This document shows, piece by piece, positions 55,254 to 64,000 of a stretch of 64,000 bases of DNA (position 1 is its first letter; each line of letters starts with the position of its first letter). The notes beneath the pieces were generated by a model. The model saw nothing but the letters and a program-made list of their open reading frames with translations, was not told where the DNA came from and searched no databases. Location of the stretch: positions 2,046,001 to 2,110,000 of the forward strand of contig JACGCM010001844.1 of assembly GCA_014058105.1 (NCBI GenBank). The letters are read 5' to 3'. A program made the translations under genes and the position numbers. The DNA comes from Kingdonia uniflora. Taxonomy: Eukaryota > Streptophyta > Magnoliopsida > Ranunculales > Circaeasteraceae.

Positions 55254-55957
55254 CAAGAATTAGATCTCGTTTTGGGGATGTATATTCGTTTCTTTTGCTG
55301 GCCAATTCAATTTTTGTTATGGCCTTCCGCTTCCCGATAATATCTGTATCAAATTTTTATTGATAAAATTTCAAATAATTCACTATTGTAAAAACTACAC
55401 AGAATAAGGTCAGTAGTTAATACCTGTAAGATATTTTGGTTGGTTATATTTGTTAGGTATTTCACTGAACTCTACGAAAGAGAACTTGAACAATGGTATG
55501 GGTAGAGTTTGATCCTCATATCATTTCACGATGGTGTCATTTCTGAATTAAATCTTATATTCACCATCAATAATAGGTCGATAAGTACCATTAATTTTAG
55601 AGACGTTAAACTTCTCTACATGGAAAATATCTCCCTCTATAAGTATGTCGCTGAACTGTGAAATAAGGTCTCTTGGAGCGAATGCATGTATTTGATCCTC
55701 CTGAGAATTTGATAACATAAATATGGTTAAAATCTAAACGTAAAAAACTATATTTTTTTGCATTGAATTTCTTTTAGGTAGCTTGTAAGTGTTAGGAGTG
55801 TACTTACATTCTCGTCAATGAACAACATATCTAGACCCCAAACTTCTTTGTTTGTAAAGTTTCTTGTGGCCCATTTTCTACTCAAGCGGACTTTCAAGTG
55901 CCAACGGTCCTGTGAAGGAGTTAGCTGTCGCAAAAGGGCATAACGAACCTGGGTCAT
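55254..55957 (-). pseudogene. Replication protein A 70-kDa-like (DUF223/OB fold) fragment
   Basis: Exon 1 (55957-55808) starts MTQVRYALLRQLTPSQDRWH, with VRLSRKWATRNF and LDMLFIDEN, ending GAAT|GTAAGT. Exon 2 (55700-55424) follows CAAATTCTCAG and has DQIHAFAPRDLISQFSDIL, EGDIFHVEKFNVSKINGTYR, then stops (EYKI-stop, TIVK-stop), ending TACAG|GTATT. Exon 3 (about 55342-55254) has DIIGKRKAITKIELASKR. This is the first OB fold of plant RPA1-like proteins, which bind single-stranded DNA. Such genes are common both as host paralogs and in plant Helitrons. No helicase is seen here. The in-frame stops show a pseudogene. Confidence 0.82.
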
Positions 55958-56843
55958 GGTGATTGAGGCAGCAAATTGTGGTAAAGAGCAAATAATGTTA
56001 GAACTAAGTTAAAATAACGGTAACTCATATATTTATACTTGAAAATAAACAAAAGTGATATACCAAAAACATGATGATTTCCAATAGTTGATGTACAATA
56101 GCTTATTCCTGATTTCCATTCTAAAAACTAATTAGTTGAAAAAATAATATGCAATTATCCAATCCAAAAGATGTTCATTAAATAACTGAGAAGAATCATA
56201 AGTTATCCTCGATGGCCTAAAAGGCTACATCTAGAGTTTTTGAAGTTGTAAATGATGGGACAGTTTTGTATGAGTGTAATCTTTGAAGTATGTATTGGTG
56301 CATAAATGTGGATTCAAAAGTAACCAACAAACAATAATTTACACAATACATGTTATGTTTTTACATTTATGGATAAGTATATAAATTAGCAGTAGCATGA
56401 TTAAAAAAATTACATAAATGTATGCTCGAAATATATCCAAACTGAAATTATATTAAAATTCACACCCTCTAAAATAGAGTAAAGCAGATAAAGTTTATAG
56501 GATGACTTTTATTTCAAATGCATTAAAAAACCATTTATGGAATCCAAACATAAAATGCCCATCATTATAATTAGAGATCATACCTAAAATATCTGGAAAA
56601 ATACCAAAATAGACATTAGTTGTGCTCATTTGAAAAGTTATCAGGCATGCCTAATTAATAAAAGAAGGCTGGGTTTAATTAGGCAGGATCAACCCGGGGA
56701 ATTATATGCAATGTATGCTAAAGCCAACTTGAAAATAGGGCATGATAAATTGTTGTATTGTTATGAGATCATGATCTATATTACTAATTGTGTACTTCTC
56801 TTTGATAGTGATGTGAGCTTTGCTTTTTCATTGGTATTTTCAG

Positions 56844-57613
56844 GATAGGATGATGATGGAGCTACACTTACAAGGGAAGACTATCGAAGATATCGCGAAT
56901 TGTTTGAAATGTGTTGCATTAAATCCCTGGATTGTTCAAGCCATTAAATCAGCTCATGCTCTTGGGTAAATTTTTAAAACACCCCTTTCAAAATTGATGT
57001 CTATTCCCTTAAGAAAAATATTCATGTAGCTTTGTCATCTGATGTTTAGGTGTGATTTTAGAATCGTGACTGACGCGAGCGTCTTCTTCATTAAGACAGT
57101 ATTGGAACATCGTGGTCTAATGAGTTATTTTTAAGAAATCAACACTAACTCGAGTGTTATTGGCAAAGAAGGGAGGCTTAGGATTCTTCATTACCATGAT
57201 CTGGAAGCATCACCTCGTTTCTCTAACCCCTGCCCTCCTAACATGTGCAAGGGGTTGGCATAATTGAAAGTATTAGGGAATCTATTTCTGCTAAGGGGAT
57301 AAAATGATTCATCTATCTTGGGGATGGAAAGGGTGACTTTTGCCCGAGTTTGAAATTAGAAGAAGGTGATCATATGATGCCAAAGATGGATTACCCACTA
57401 TGCGAGTTAATTTGCAATGACCCATTGCTTATGAAGGCAAAGGTTCACAGATGGAGCAATGGACAGGAGTTGGAAAATTTTCTCATTCACCTCATTAAGA
57501 CAATCATAGTCGAGGAGACTAAGAATATCGACTTGTCTCAAGTAAATTCGTATAATTGGAAGTTCTTAACCAATCCGATTTATCCCATGAAACCTTTTCC
57601 CGTATGTATATAG
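56844..57613 (+). pseudogene. HAD-type inorganic pyrophosphatase 1/phosphocholine-phosphatase-like, exon 1 missing
   Basis: Exon (56844-56965) after TATTTTCAG reads RMMMELHLQGKTIEDIANCL and WIVQAIKSAHALG, with a GT donor. The next (57050-57613) reads CDFRIVTDASVFFIKTVLEH, then a stop, EINTNS, CPPNMCKGL, IESIRESISAKGIK-stop-FIYLGDGKGDFCPSLKLEEG and MMPKMDYPLCELICNDPLLM. This is the plant PPsPase1/PHOSPHO1-like HAD family, which removes phosphate from small molecules. The GDGKGDFCP motif (C-terminal catalytic block) is present. The first exon with the DxDxT nucleophile is absent, and at least two in-frame stops and a frameshift at about 57250 occur. Confidence 0.88.
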
Positions 57614-60210
57614 TTTTTTGTTTAGCCAACGCCTTAATATGGCCAATGGATCAAATATCAATTTCATTTACTTTATTAAATTGGAAACTATGAAAATGAG
57701 GTGAAAGTACAAACCTTTTTTGAATCCTAGATTTTAAGGATTCTCTTGCAGGTCACGTCACAGATCCTAGTTGACAGCAATAGTTGAGGTTCAAAAGAAA
57801 GTAAAATTATGATACTACAATTCAGCAAGGACATAGAGGTGGTGGTGCTAATACAGTAGACACCTCATATGGTTGTAAATACTGCCTACTTAATTTATAA
57901 ATTTGCAGAAGGAAGCTACAATAGAAAGCTCTGTCGATCATTCTTAATAGTCTGCTTAAAGCATTATGTGGCAAAATTTCTTAAAACTTAAGCACTTATT
58001 GCATTCCAAATAGCAAAGGCTAAAGTGTGGCACAGAGACTGGTAAATAGGTATGGTATGGTAGGTATGCCTTCTATTTTCTATAGCGAAATTTGCTTGTT
58101 ATATAACATTTCTTGTCGAATGTAGCAAGAGATGATTTAACATCGATAGTAGACTGTAGATGATGCTCACATATCTTGGTTTTGGTGAGATGATGCTCTA
58201 ATGAGTTCCCGAAGAAGTTAAAGCGGTTTGTGGCGTGGAGATCAGCTTACTCTGTCGTTTTATGTTTCTATTGTAGAACAAAAGATCTTAAGCTTATTAA
58301 AGGTTCCCAATATTTAAGAAGATGCACTACACATTTACTAAACTTAAATGATACTATTTTCAAGAAGATTTTATCAAACACTTTCCAGTGGCAATTTGTT
58401 TTAAGCGGGTTAAGTGCTTAAAGATTAATAAAAGTTGAACAAGTCTATTGATATTTAAGACTTGTGGTTTAGGATTCGTGTTTGAATATGGTGTGTGGTA
58501 TCTTCTCCTATGTTATGGCTTAATTTCCTGTAGGAGAACCTAGCTAAAGTTGAGAAAAATGGAATCTTACGGGAAAGTTTGTAAAATAAAGCTACTTCTT
58601 TGTGGAACGGGAGCGTCCTGCGTAAGTCAATAACAAATTGTTTGTACTCTGCCTGTCTATTCCTTTTGTCTTTTGATGAAAAAAGAGATCATTATCTTGA
58701 TTAGTGAATCTTTGTAGTACATAGTAATATTATTGACTAAAGGTTATTCTTCAGACTGTAGAAATGTTTGCTCCTTGGATATAATGGATGTTAAGATTTG
58801 AGTTGGCTGAAAATAACTTGAGAAAGAGCCTATAAATTTAGGATGCAAAATTAGATTAAATCTAAAGATGAATCAACTTTAGGTTGAAAATTTATGGCAG
58901 AGGAAAAAATCCAGAGGAAAATTCTAAAGAAACAGATTGAAAGATGATGATTTTTTTACCTTAAGAAGCATAAAGTTTTGTACTAAATCAATAAGGGAAA
59001 AATAGAAGATCAAATGGGGATTATAAATATGGATGTTGGGGAGGAGTCCCTTATGTTAACATCAAGAGTTGATTGCTTAAGAATAAACTTGACAAATATG
59101 GGAAAAAATGAGGGGAACTATCAAGATTATCTGATTATGATGAAGAAGATAATAGAAAGCATACCTTGACAAACCAGCTTCCTTTATCAATGATCCAGTG
59201 CTTATCAAATTATTAGGCTATGGAAGATGTGAGAAAGAGTATGGAGAGAGAGAGGATGAGGTGGGGAGATGATGTTAAAGACATGATTAAGAGGGGATTT
59301 AGTATGAAACGTTTTAATTTACTATTTGGATATAGGAAGATCATTAATACACTCATAATGAGAATTAAGAGAAATAACATTAGTGTTTTAGGAAGTTTTG
59401 AAAGAGCATTTAGAGAGAAACGTCACCCCCAAAAACCTTCTTTTTTTGCGAAAGTGGTTCAGACAGCGTCTACTACGATGCTAGGATCCTTATGGTCACT
59501 CCAAAAAAAGATATGAATAGCTCTAAGCGCAGTTTAGGCCACCTACTTCATTTTTAAGCTATTTAGTAGAAAAGGACTAAGGAGTAGTTTAGAGGACAGA
59601 CCCGAAGCGTACTCTAGCTACTTTTTTTCTACGAAGACCTGCATAGTTGGTTAATTCCTCGCTCTCCCACTCCATGCTAGTCCATACTTCCAAAACACGT
59701 GGAATAGAAGCTCACAAAAGAAAAGACGTGCAAGGATCCTAGTACACCGCGATGCAAGACATAGGGTAGAGTAATGATAGGATCCATCTTCCGCAAAAGA
59801 TATTGTCACATAATACATCATAAGCCAAACTTTATATTACTTTTTTACATGTACTATTACAGGTCACTCTTTGTTCCTTAATCGTGATATGCTTGAGAAG
59901 CATTTCTAGAAATACACAATATCTTAGTAGCATATTGTGAATGATACATCTCTTATTTATATGATATATATAATTTTATTAAATATTAAGGTTAAGTATG
60001 AAAGAGTAAGGTATGAAGCATCGGGTTTCTCAAAAAAATTGTCATTAAATTTCAACCTAAATTGTTCATCTCCTCTCCAACAATCATGCATAAATGAATA
60101 TATTATATGTGAGGCAATGTGTCAAAACTTTTTATGACTATCCAAAAATAGTTTTCCATACATAAGAAATAAATCAAAGAAGAACGTTTGTTGAAATAAA
60201 TAGTTGTTGG
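57614..60210. other. No recognised gene; one orphan ORF
   Basis: AT-rich DNA. The plus-strand frame 59220-59516 (98 codons; MEDVRKSMERERMRWGDDVK, then KKIINTLIM-like basic sequence and KRHPQKPSFFAKVVQTASTT) and the 63-codon frame at 58230-58421 show no known domain. A GC-richer stretch at 59500-59760 may be the remains of another mobile element. No clear repeat ends are seen. Confidence 0.4.
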
Positions 60211-60213
60211 AAT

Positions 60214-60866
60214 CTAAGACCGACAATAAGGACATTCCATTTTTTGTGAAATCAAAATCAACTGGAGTATACACCCTAAGTGAAATTTGTGTCCACATTG
60301 GGTGGTTGAGACATTTTGACCTTCTACATAATAATCCAAGCAAATTAGGCAAATTTTGTCTCTTCCTTCATCGGTTTCACCTGGTGTAGTTCCTGAGGCG
60401 TTGGCTGTACTTATGGAATCCATGGCCAGAGTTATAATAGCAACCCCTGGATCAGCATAATCATAGACGATTGTAACGATATCTAATTCTAGCTTCATAG
60501 TTAACTCTTCTGACTCCCGCAATAGTGTATCAATTAGAGCATCAAGTGAGATTTGGAGAAAGGTATCTCTGCTGCTAACCCCAAATTCTTCACCAATAAG
60601 ATTGTTAGACGAAGATTCTGTTTGAGAACAAAGTCTTGTATTAATTTATCACGGCTTAGTTCGGCAAGAAAACCAAAAAAGTCTATTGAGAATTTCACAA
60701 CTTCAATGGGGTCGTCATATCTTATAAGGAGTTCAAGGTTCAACAATCTTCTAACCTCGAGGACACTCTTTAGATGTATTTCTACGAATGTTTGGGTAAC
60801 ACTAACGTGGTAAGCATGCTTTTCAAAAATTATACTCTCCAAATTGGTGATGCATACAACGGCCAT
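60214..60866 (-). pseudogene. RING-H2 finger (E3 ubiquitin ligase-like) gene, frameshifted
   Basis: Two overlapping minus-strand frames. The upstream one (60866-60534) starts MAVVCITNLESIIFEKHAYH and has LNLELLIRYDDPIEVVKFSI. The downstream one, in another frame, is best read from about TESSSNNLIGEEFGV (near 60620) through LDALIDTLLRESEELTMKLE to the RING, CLICLDYYVEGQ...CGHKFHLGCI...CPYC, and a stop after RS. Spacing fits C3-H2-C3 zinc binding. Such proteins join ubiquitin to targets. One frameshift between about 60600 and 60640 would merge the two into a protein of about 215 aa. There are no introns. It may be a recently broken gene or a retrocopy. Confidence 0.7.
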
Positions 60867-60869
60867 TTC

Positions 60870-61819
60870 TGTGTATGAATGTGATGCTAGAAGAGTATAA
60901 TAGCTGGGACATACAACAAAGAATTAGTACATATGCCCAACAATGAGAATACAATCTTGTTTAACTTAGAAAGAAATATAAAGGGATAATTTTAAAGTAG
61001 GTGATTTTAAGTAGTTACTAGTGAGAAAGTAAGCTTCGGTGTATGAGAAAATTGTAAGAGCAAAGACAACTATCAAAAGGATTACTTACCATAAAGGGAC
61101 AAAAATGTTGGTTATGATAGAGGTGGGAGAAGAAGAAAGTGGACTTATATAGAGTATGGGAATGTGAGTTACAAACGCTATAAAGTTTGGTAATTATGTG
61201 AGAAATTATTGGAGAAATTAAGATTGTTAAAGGTGGTGTAAAAACAAAAAAAAAATCCATGCATGATGTTATGTAAATAACAATCATAAAAAGGGAGGAG
61301 TTACTTTTGTTATGGATGTTATAGAGGGGACTTAAAAGGGGATATAAAGAGAGTGAATTATTATAGAGTTATGAGATTATAGGATCCAATGCTTTGGATC
61401 CTAGGTTTGTATATGCTTTCCAAGCCTATAAGGGAATAACATAAGATCAATAAGATAAGCCACATCATCTATTAAACTCAAAATAAAAGAATTGCAGAAT
61501 TTAGGAAGAGAGGAGTTGTAATAAGAATAAGATTATTTTGTTATTACATATGCCCAACAATGAGAATGTAATCAATAACAATAGGAACAGTTTAACCCCT
61601 TTATTTTCATAAAATCTTACGAAAGTGATGCTTTCGGTAATCAACATAATGTGAGGCAAGATAAATCAATCTCATAAAATTAACTTAATGTGAGGCATTG
61701 TTAGAAATGTTTGTTTACATCAAGATCCAAGAAGAAGACGGATAGTTGGCTGAGAAATATACCTATAATGCATAAATTACTACCCTACATCAAATTTTTC
61801 TTATCCATTTTGTTCGGCC
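60870..61819. other. No gene recognised
   Basis: AT-rich DNA upstream of the RING gene on the minus strand. It may hold that gene's promoter, but no TATA box is clearly better than the background. Confidence 0.4.
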
Positions 61820-61945
61820 TCAATTTATTTCAGGCCCATCAAAGTAATCATGCTCATCTTTGACAGAGACTGACCCATTTGTCCCTTCTAGCTCTGGGAG
61901 TACTTCAATAGTACTGACAGTAGGCACGAGAAAGAATGAACCATG
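61820..61945 (-). pseudogene. Possible last exon of an unrecognised gene
   Basis: The minus strand reads YHGSFFLVPTVSTIEVLPEL then EGTNGSVSVKDEHDYFDGPE and a TGA at 61822-61820. The composition is protein-like and the acidic end looks like a true C-terminus. A CAG precedes the stretch. No other exon was found nearby, and I cannot name the family. Confidence 0.3.
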
Positions 61946-63705
61946 ATACTGTTACCATTCTCACTGATAGGCCTGTGATGTTTTGCAGCTCGTGAGTCCC
62001 AATAATTTATTGAGGAATGTTCTGTAAAAAATGAGTAATGGATCCATTAGAGTAAAACTACAAACTAATGTTTTAGAACATATTAACAAATTAAAAATAT
62101 TTTAGACCCAATTTTAAAAGACTAGGACAATGCATGCAGCATGTTGTTGAAAACCACAAAAGATCAAACCTTGCACATGAAATGGAAGAGAGAGATTTAC
62201 CACTTTGATTTTGTCTAGAAATATTACTTTTTAATCTACAAAGAACAATTTTAAGAGATCTACAAACAGGCGAGATAAATATATTTATATGTGTGATTGT
62301 GAGGTCCAGCAAAATTAATAACTTTATCGAGGATGACGACTTAACTACCTTTCAAAGATCTCTATCCCTTATTATGTTGCAATACAACATAATTTCTAAA
62401 TCTTCAAATCACAATCAGCAAAGTATGGAAAGGGTATCTTGGTGACATTGTCTGGACCCATTTATGATAATGTCAAGAAGGAGATACCTCCCCACAAAAT
62501 GCATTATAACGTTTTAGGCATCAAGGCAATCATTTCCTGATTAAGGTTGTATAATACTTGCAGAAGTGATCTTTCTAGCTCTCCCCTCGGCTTCGTCTGC
62601 ACTGATCCATGTAGCTCTTTCAAGTAAACATTTATCATTTTTAGTAAAGATAAATAAAAGTCACCCCCACCTTGGTTAGTAGATATAATTCAAGAAGCAT
62701 CTGTCATTAAAAGTAGATCACTTCTATTATGAACACAATTAGATGAAGTCTCTTCTTTTATAAATCCTGGTCAAGGGGTCCTGCGATAACCCTTGCTTAC
62801 AGTGGTAATAAAATAGCATAAACCCTTTGATGCTAATTTCAATTATCCTAGGTGGTTTTCTGTCGCATTCCAGTGAGAGATAAGACCACCAAAGAGGAAG
62901 TTTTCCAGTGAAGGATAAGGCCACCAAATTGAGTGGCTACATCGTTTTCAAATTTATGATCAATTATTCGTACCTTGCTTGTATCTTAAAAAGAGTTAAC
63001 ACCAGGTTACTTGTCCTTATCAGAAACAAAGACTCCATTTAAGAGGATATCCCCATTCTGAAACATTCTAAGGCCAATTTTGTTTTTTTAATTTAGTCGC
63101 GGTCAAACCAGGTGCATCCTTTGTTACAATAAATCAGTAAGATGAAAACAAAAGTAATAGCTTGTAACAAAAATGAACTACCAATGTGAAATATCATATT
63201 GTGAGAAAAAGAAAAAAGTTGTTGAATTTACAAGATTTTCAAGAATCAGTGAAAGAGATAGGTGTACTTGAATGTACAACAGCAGATTTAAACACACCAA
63301 CCAATTTTTGAAACTTAAGAAGAGAAAGGAATGGCAGGCTCAAGTGCATAATACGAACCCGTGCCCCGTTACCACAACAACAAGGGGCCTAACGCTGAGA
63401 ATACTAGGGGAACTTATAAAGATAACTTCACTAATATTTGACTTCCACTATGTAAAAGAAAATAAGGGTCTAAACATAATGTGCTTTAGACTTGATAGTA
63501 AACCTTAAGATTTTGACCTGCTTAAGAGGAAAATGTCATTGCTGAGGTTTGCAGAATGTTTAATTAATGCTTTTGCAAGTAAATAAATACAGAGGTAACA
63601 CTATCTACTCGGACTATTTGTACTACTACAAAAATTAAATTATACACTTTGTGTATTAACCTTTGTGGCAATTAATTTTGTTTCCATTCTCTGTGAGTGC
63701 AGGAA
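61946..63705. other. No gene recognised
   Basis: Short frames only (62312-62091 and 62927-62739 on minus, 63272-63508 on plus). A short duplicated motif, AAG.CCACCAAA with GTTTTCCAGTGA.G.ATAAG, occurs at about 62870-62935. Nothing else was seen. Confidence 0.4.
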
Positions 63706-63709
63706 GCTA

Positions 63710-63918
63710 CTGTTGAACAATACTTTAAACCGCTGGATAAAGAGGTGGAGAAAATAATGAAAATACAGCTTAAAGAGGAGGAGGGCAACATGAAGGAAAT
63801 GATAAACATTATGGACAAAGAGGCTTCATTAGAGAACAAACCTGTACAAAGAGTAAATATTGTGGTTGGTGTTGATCAAGACAAAGTGTCATCCACCTCT
63901 ATAGACAACCAAGTTTAG
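63710..63918 (+). pseudogene. Possible last exon of an unrecognised gene
   Basis: After GAGTGCAG, a good acceptor, the plus strand is open to a TAG at 63916: EATVEQYFKPLDKEVEKIMK, LKEEEGNMKEMINIMDKEAS, then VQRVNIVVGVDQDKVSS. The charged helical sequence suggests a real exon. It lies near the window edge and no partner exon was recognised upstream. Confidence 0.35.
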
Positions 63919-64000
63919 ATGAGAGTTATGGTTTGTAGAGCATCGCCATCTTTGTAACAGATCCTGGATCAGTATAAACCGTAAACTTGTTGAGAATTTT

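Noticed and set aside
59220..59516. 98-aa plus-strand ORF
   Set aside because: No domain, no splice or promoter context; kept only as a note in the non-coding stretch.

Overview
This window comes from a plant nuclear genome, most likely a eudicot. Coding matches are plant-type and exons have GT-AG borders. It carries DUF4283 LINEs, Ty1/Copia and Ty3/Gypsy-Tat LTR elements, a CACTA (En/Spm) transposon, a MULE-like element, and PIF/Harbinger and RPA fragments. I see no intact host gene. Nearly everything is a transposable element or a broken gene copy, as in heterochromatin.

Layout. 1-4900: minus-strand LINE whose 3' end lies outside the window. ORF1 (DUF4283 plus zinc knuckle) is at 2404-4597, the endonuclease start of ORF2 at 655-1, and two unexplained ORFs lie between them. 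5050-6053: Copia LTR, primer site and gag remnant (+). 6145-6834: exons of an unrecognised spliced gene (-). 8056-10740: MULE-like element with about 220-bp inverted ends and a 10-bp target duplication, filled with satellite-like palindromic repeats. 10951-11471: DEAD-box RNA helicase pseudogene (+).

12.2-54.6 kb is a nest. Element C, seen only as a plus-strand 'antisense' gene (12.27-13.385 kb and 51.75-54.5 kb), was split by gypsy/Tat element B (13386-51746, minus strand; 536-bp LTRs; flanks GAATG/TAATG). B was then hit twice. Gypsy/Tat element A (13509-26649, plus strand; 717/716-bp LTRs; ACGAC duplication) entered B's left LTR. A CACTA element (33418-46174; GTA duplication) entered B's integrase gene. 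When A is removed, B's split LTR is exactly 536 bp, the same as its partner. A and B both carry gag-protease-RT-RNaseH-second RNaseH-integrase, then tandem repeats, then an extra gene on the opposite strand. All three antisense genes are related.

The CACTA element has a decayed TNP2-type transposase (36.28-39.95 kb). It also carries an intron-free alpha-tubulin copy and exon fragments of at least seven other host genes: a gamma-tocopherol-methyltransferase-like enzyme, a long-chain acyl-CoA synthetase, an inositol 5-phosphatase, a UBP12-type deubiquitinase, a rhamnogalacturonate lyase, a PPR protein and an aldo-keto reductase. Most lie in the same orientation.

54.7-64 kb: PIF/Harbinger transposase and RPA-like fragments (-), a HAD-type pyrophosphatase/phosphatase pseudogene (+), a frameshifted RING-H2 gene (-) and two orphan exon-like pieces. 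The rest is non-coding AT-rich DNA. No tRNA, rRNA or CRISPR array was seen.

All family names rest on recognising motifs by eye; no database search was run. Divergence figures are hand counts.
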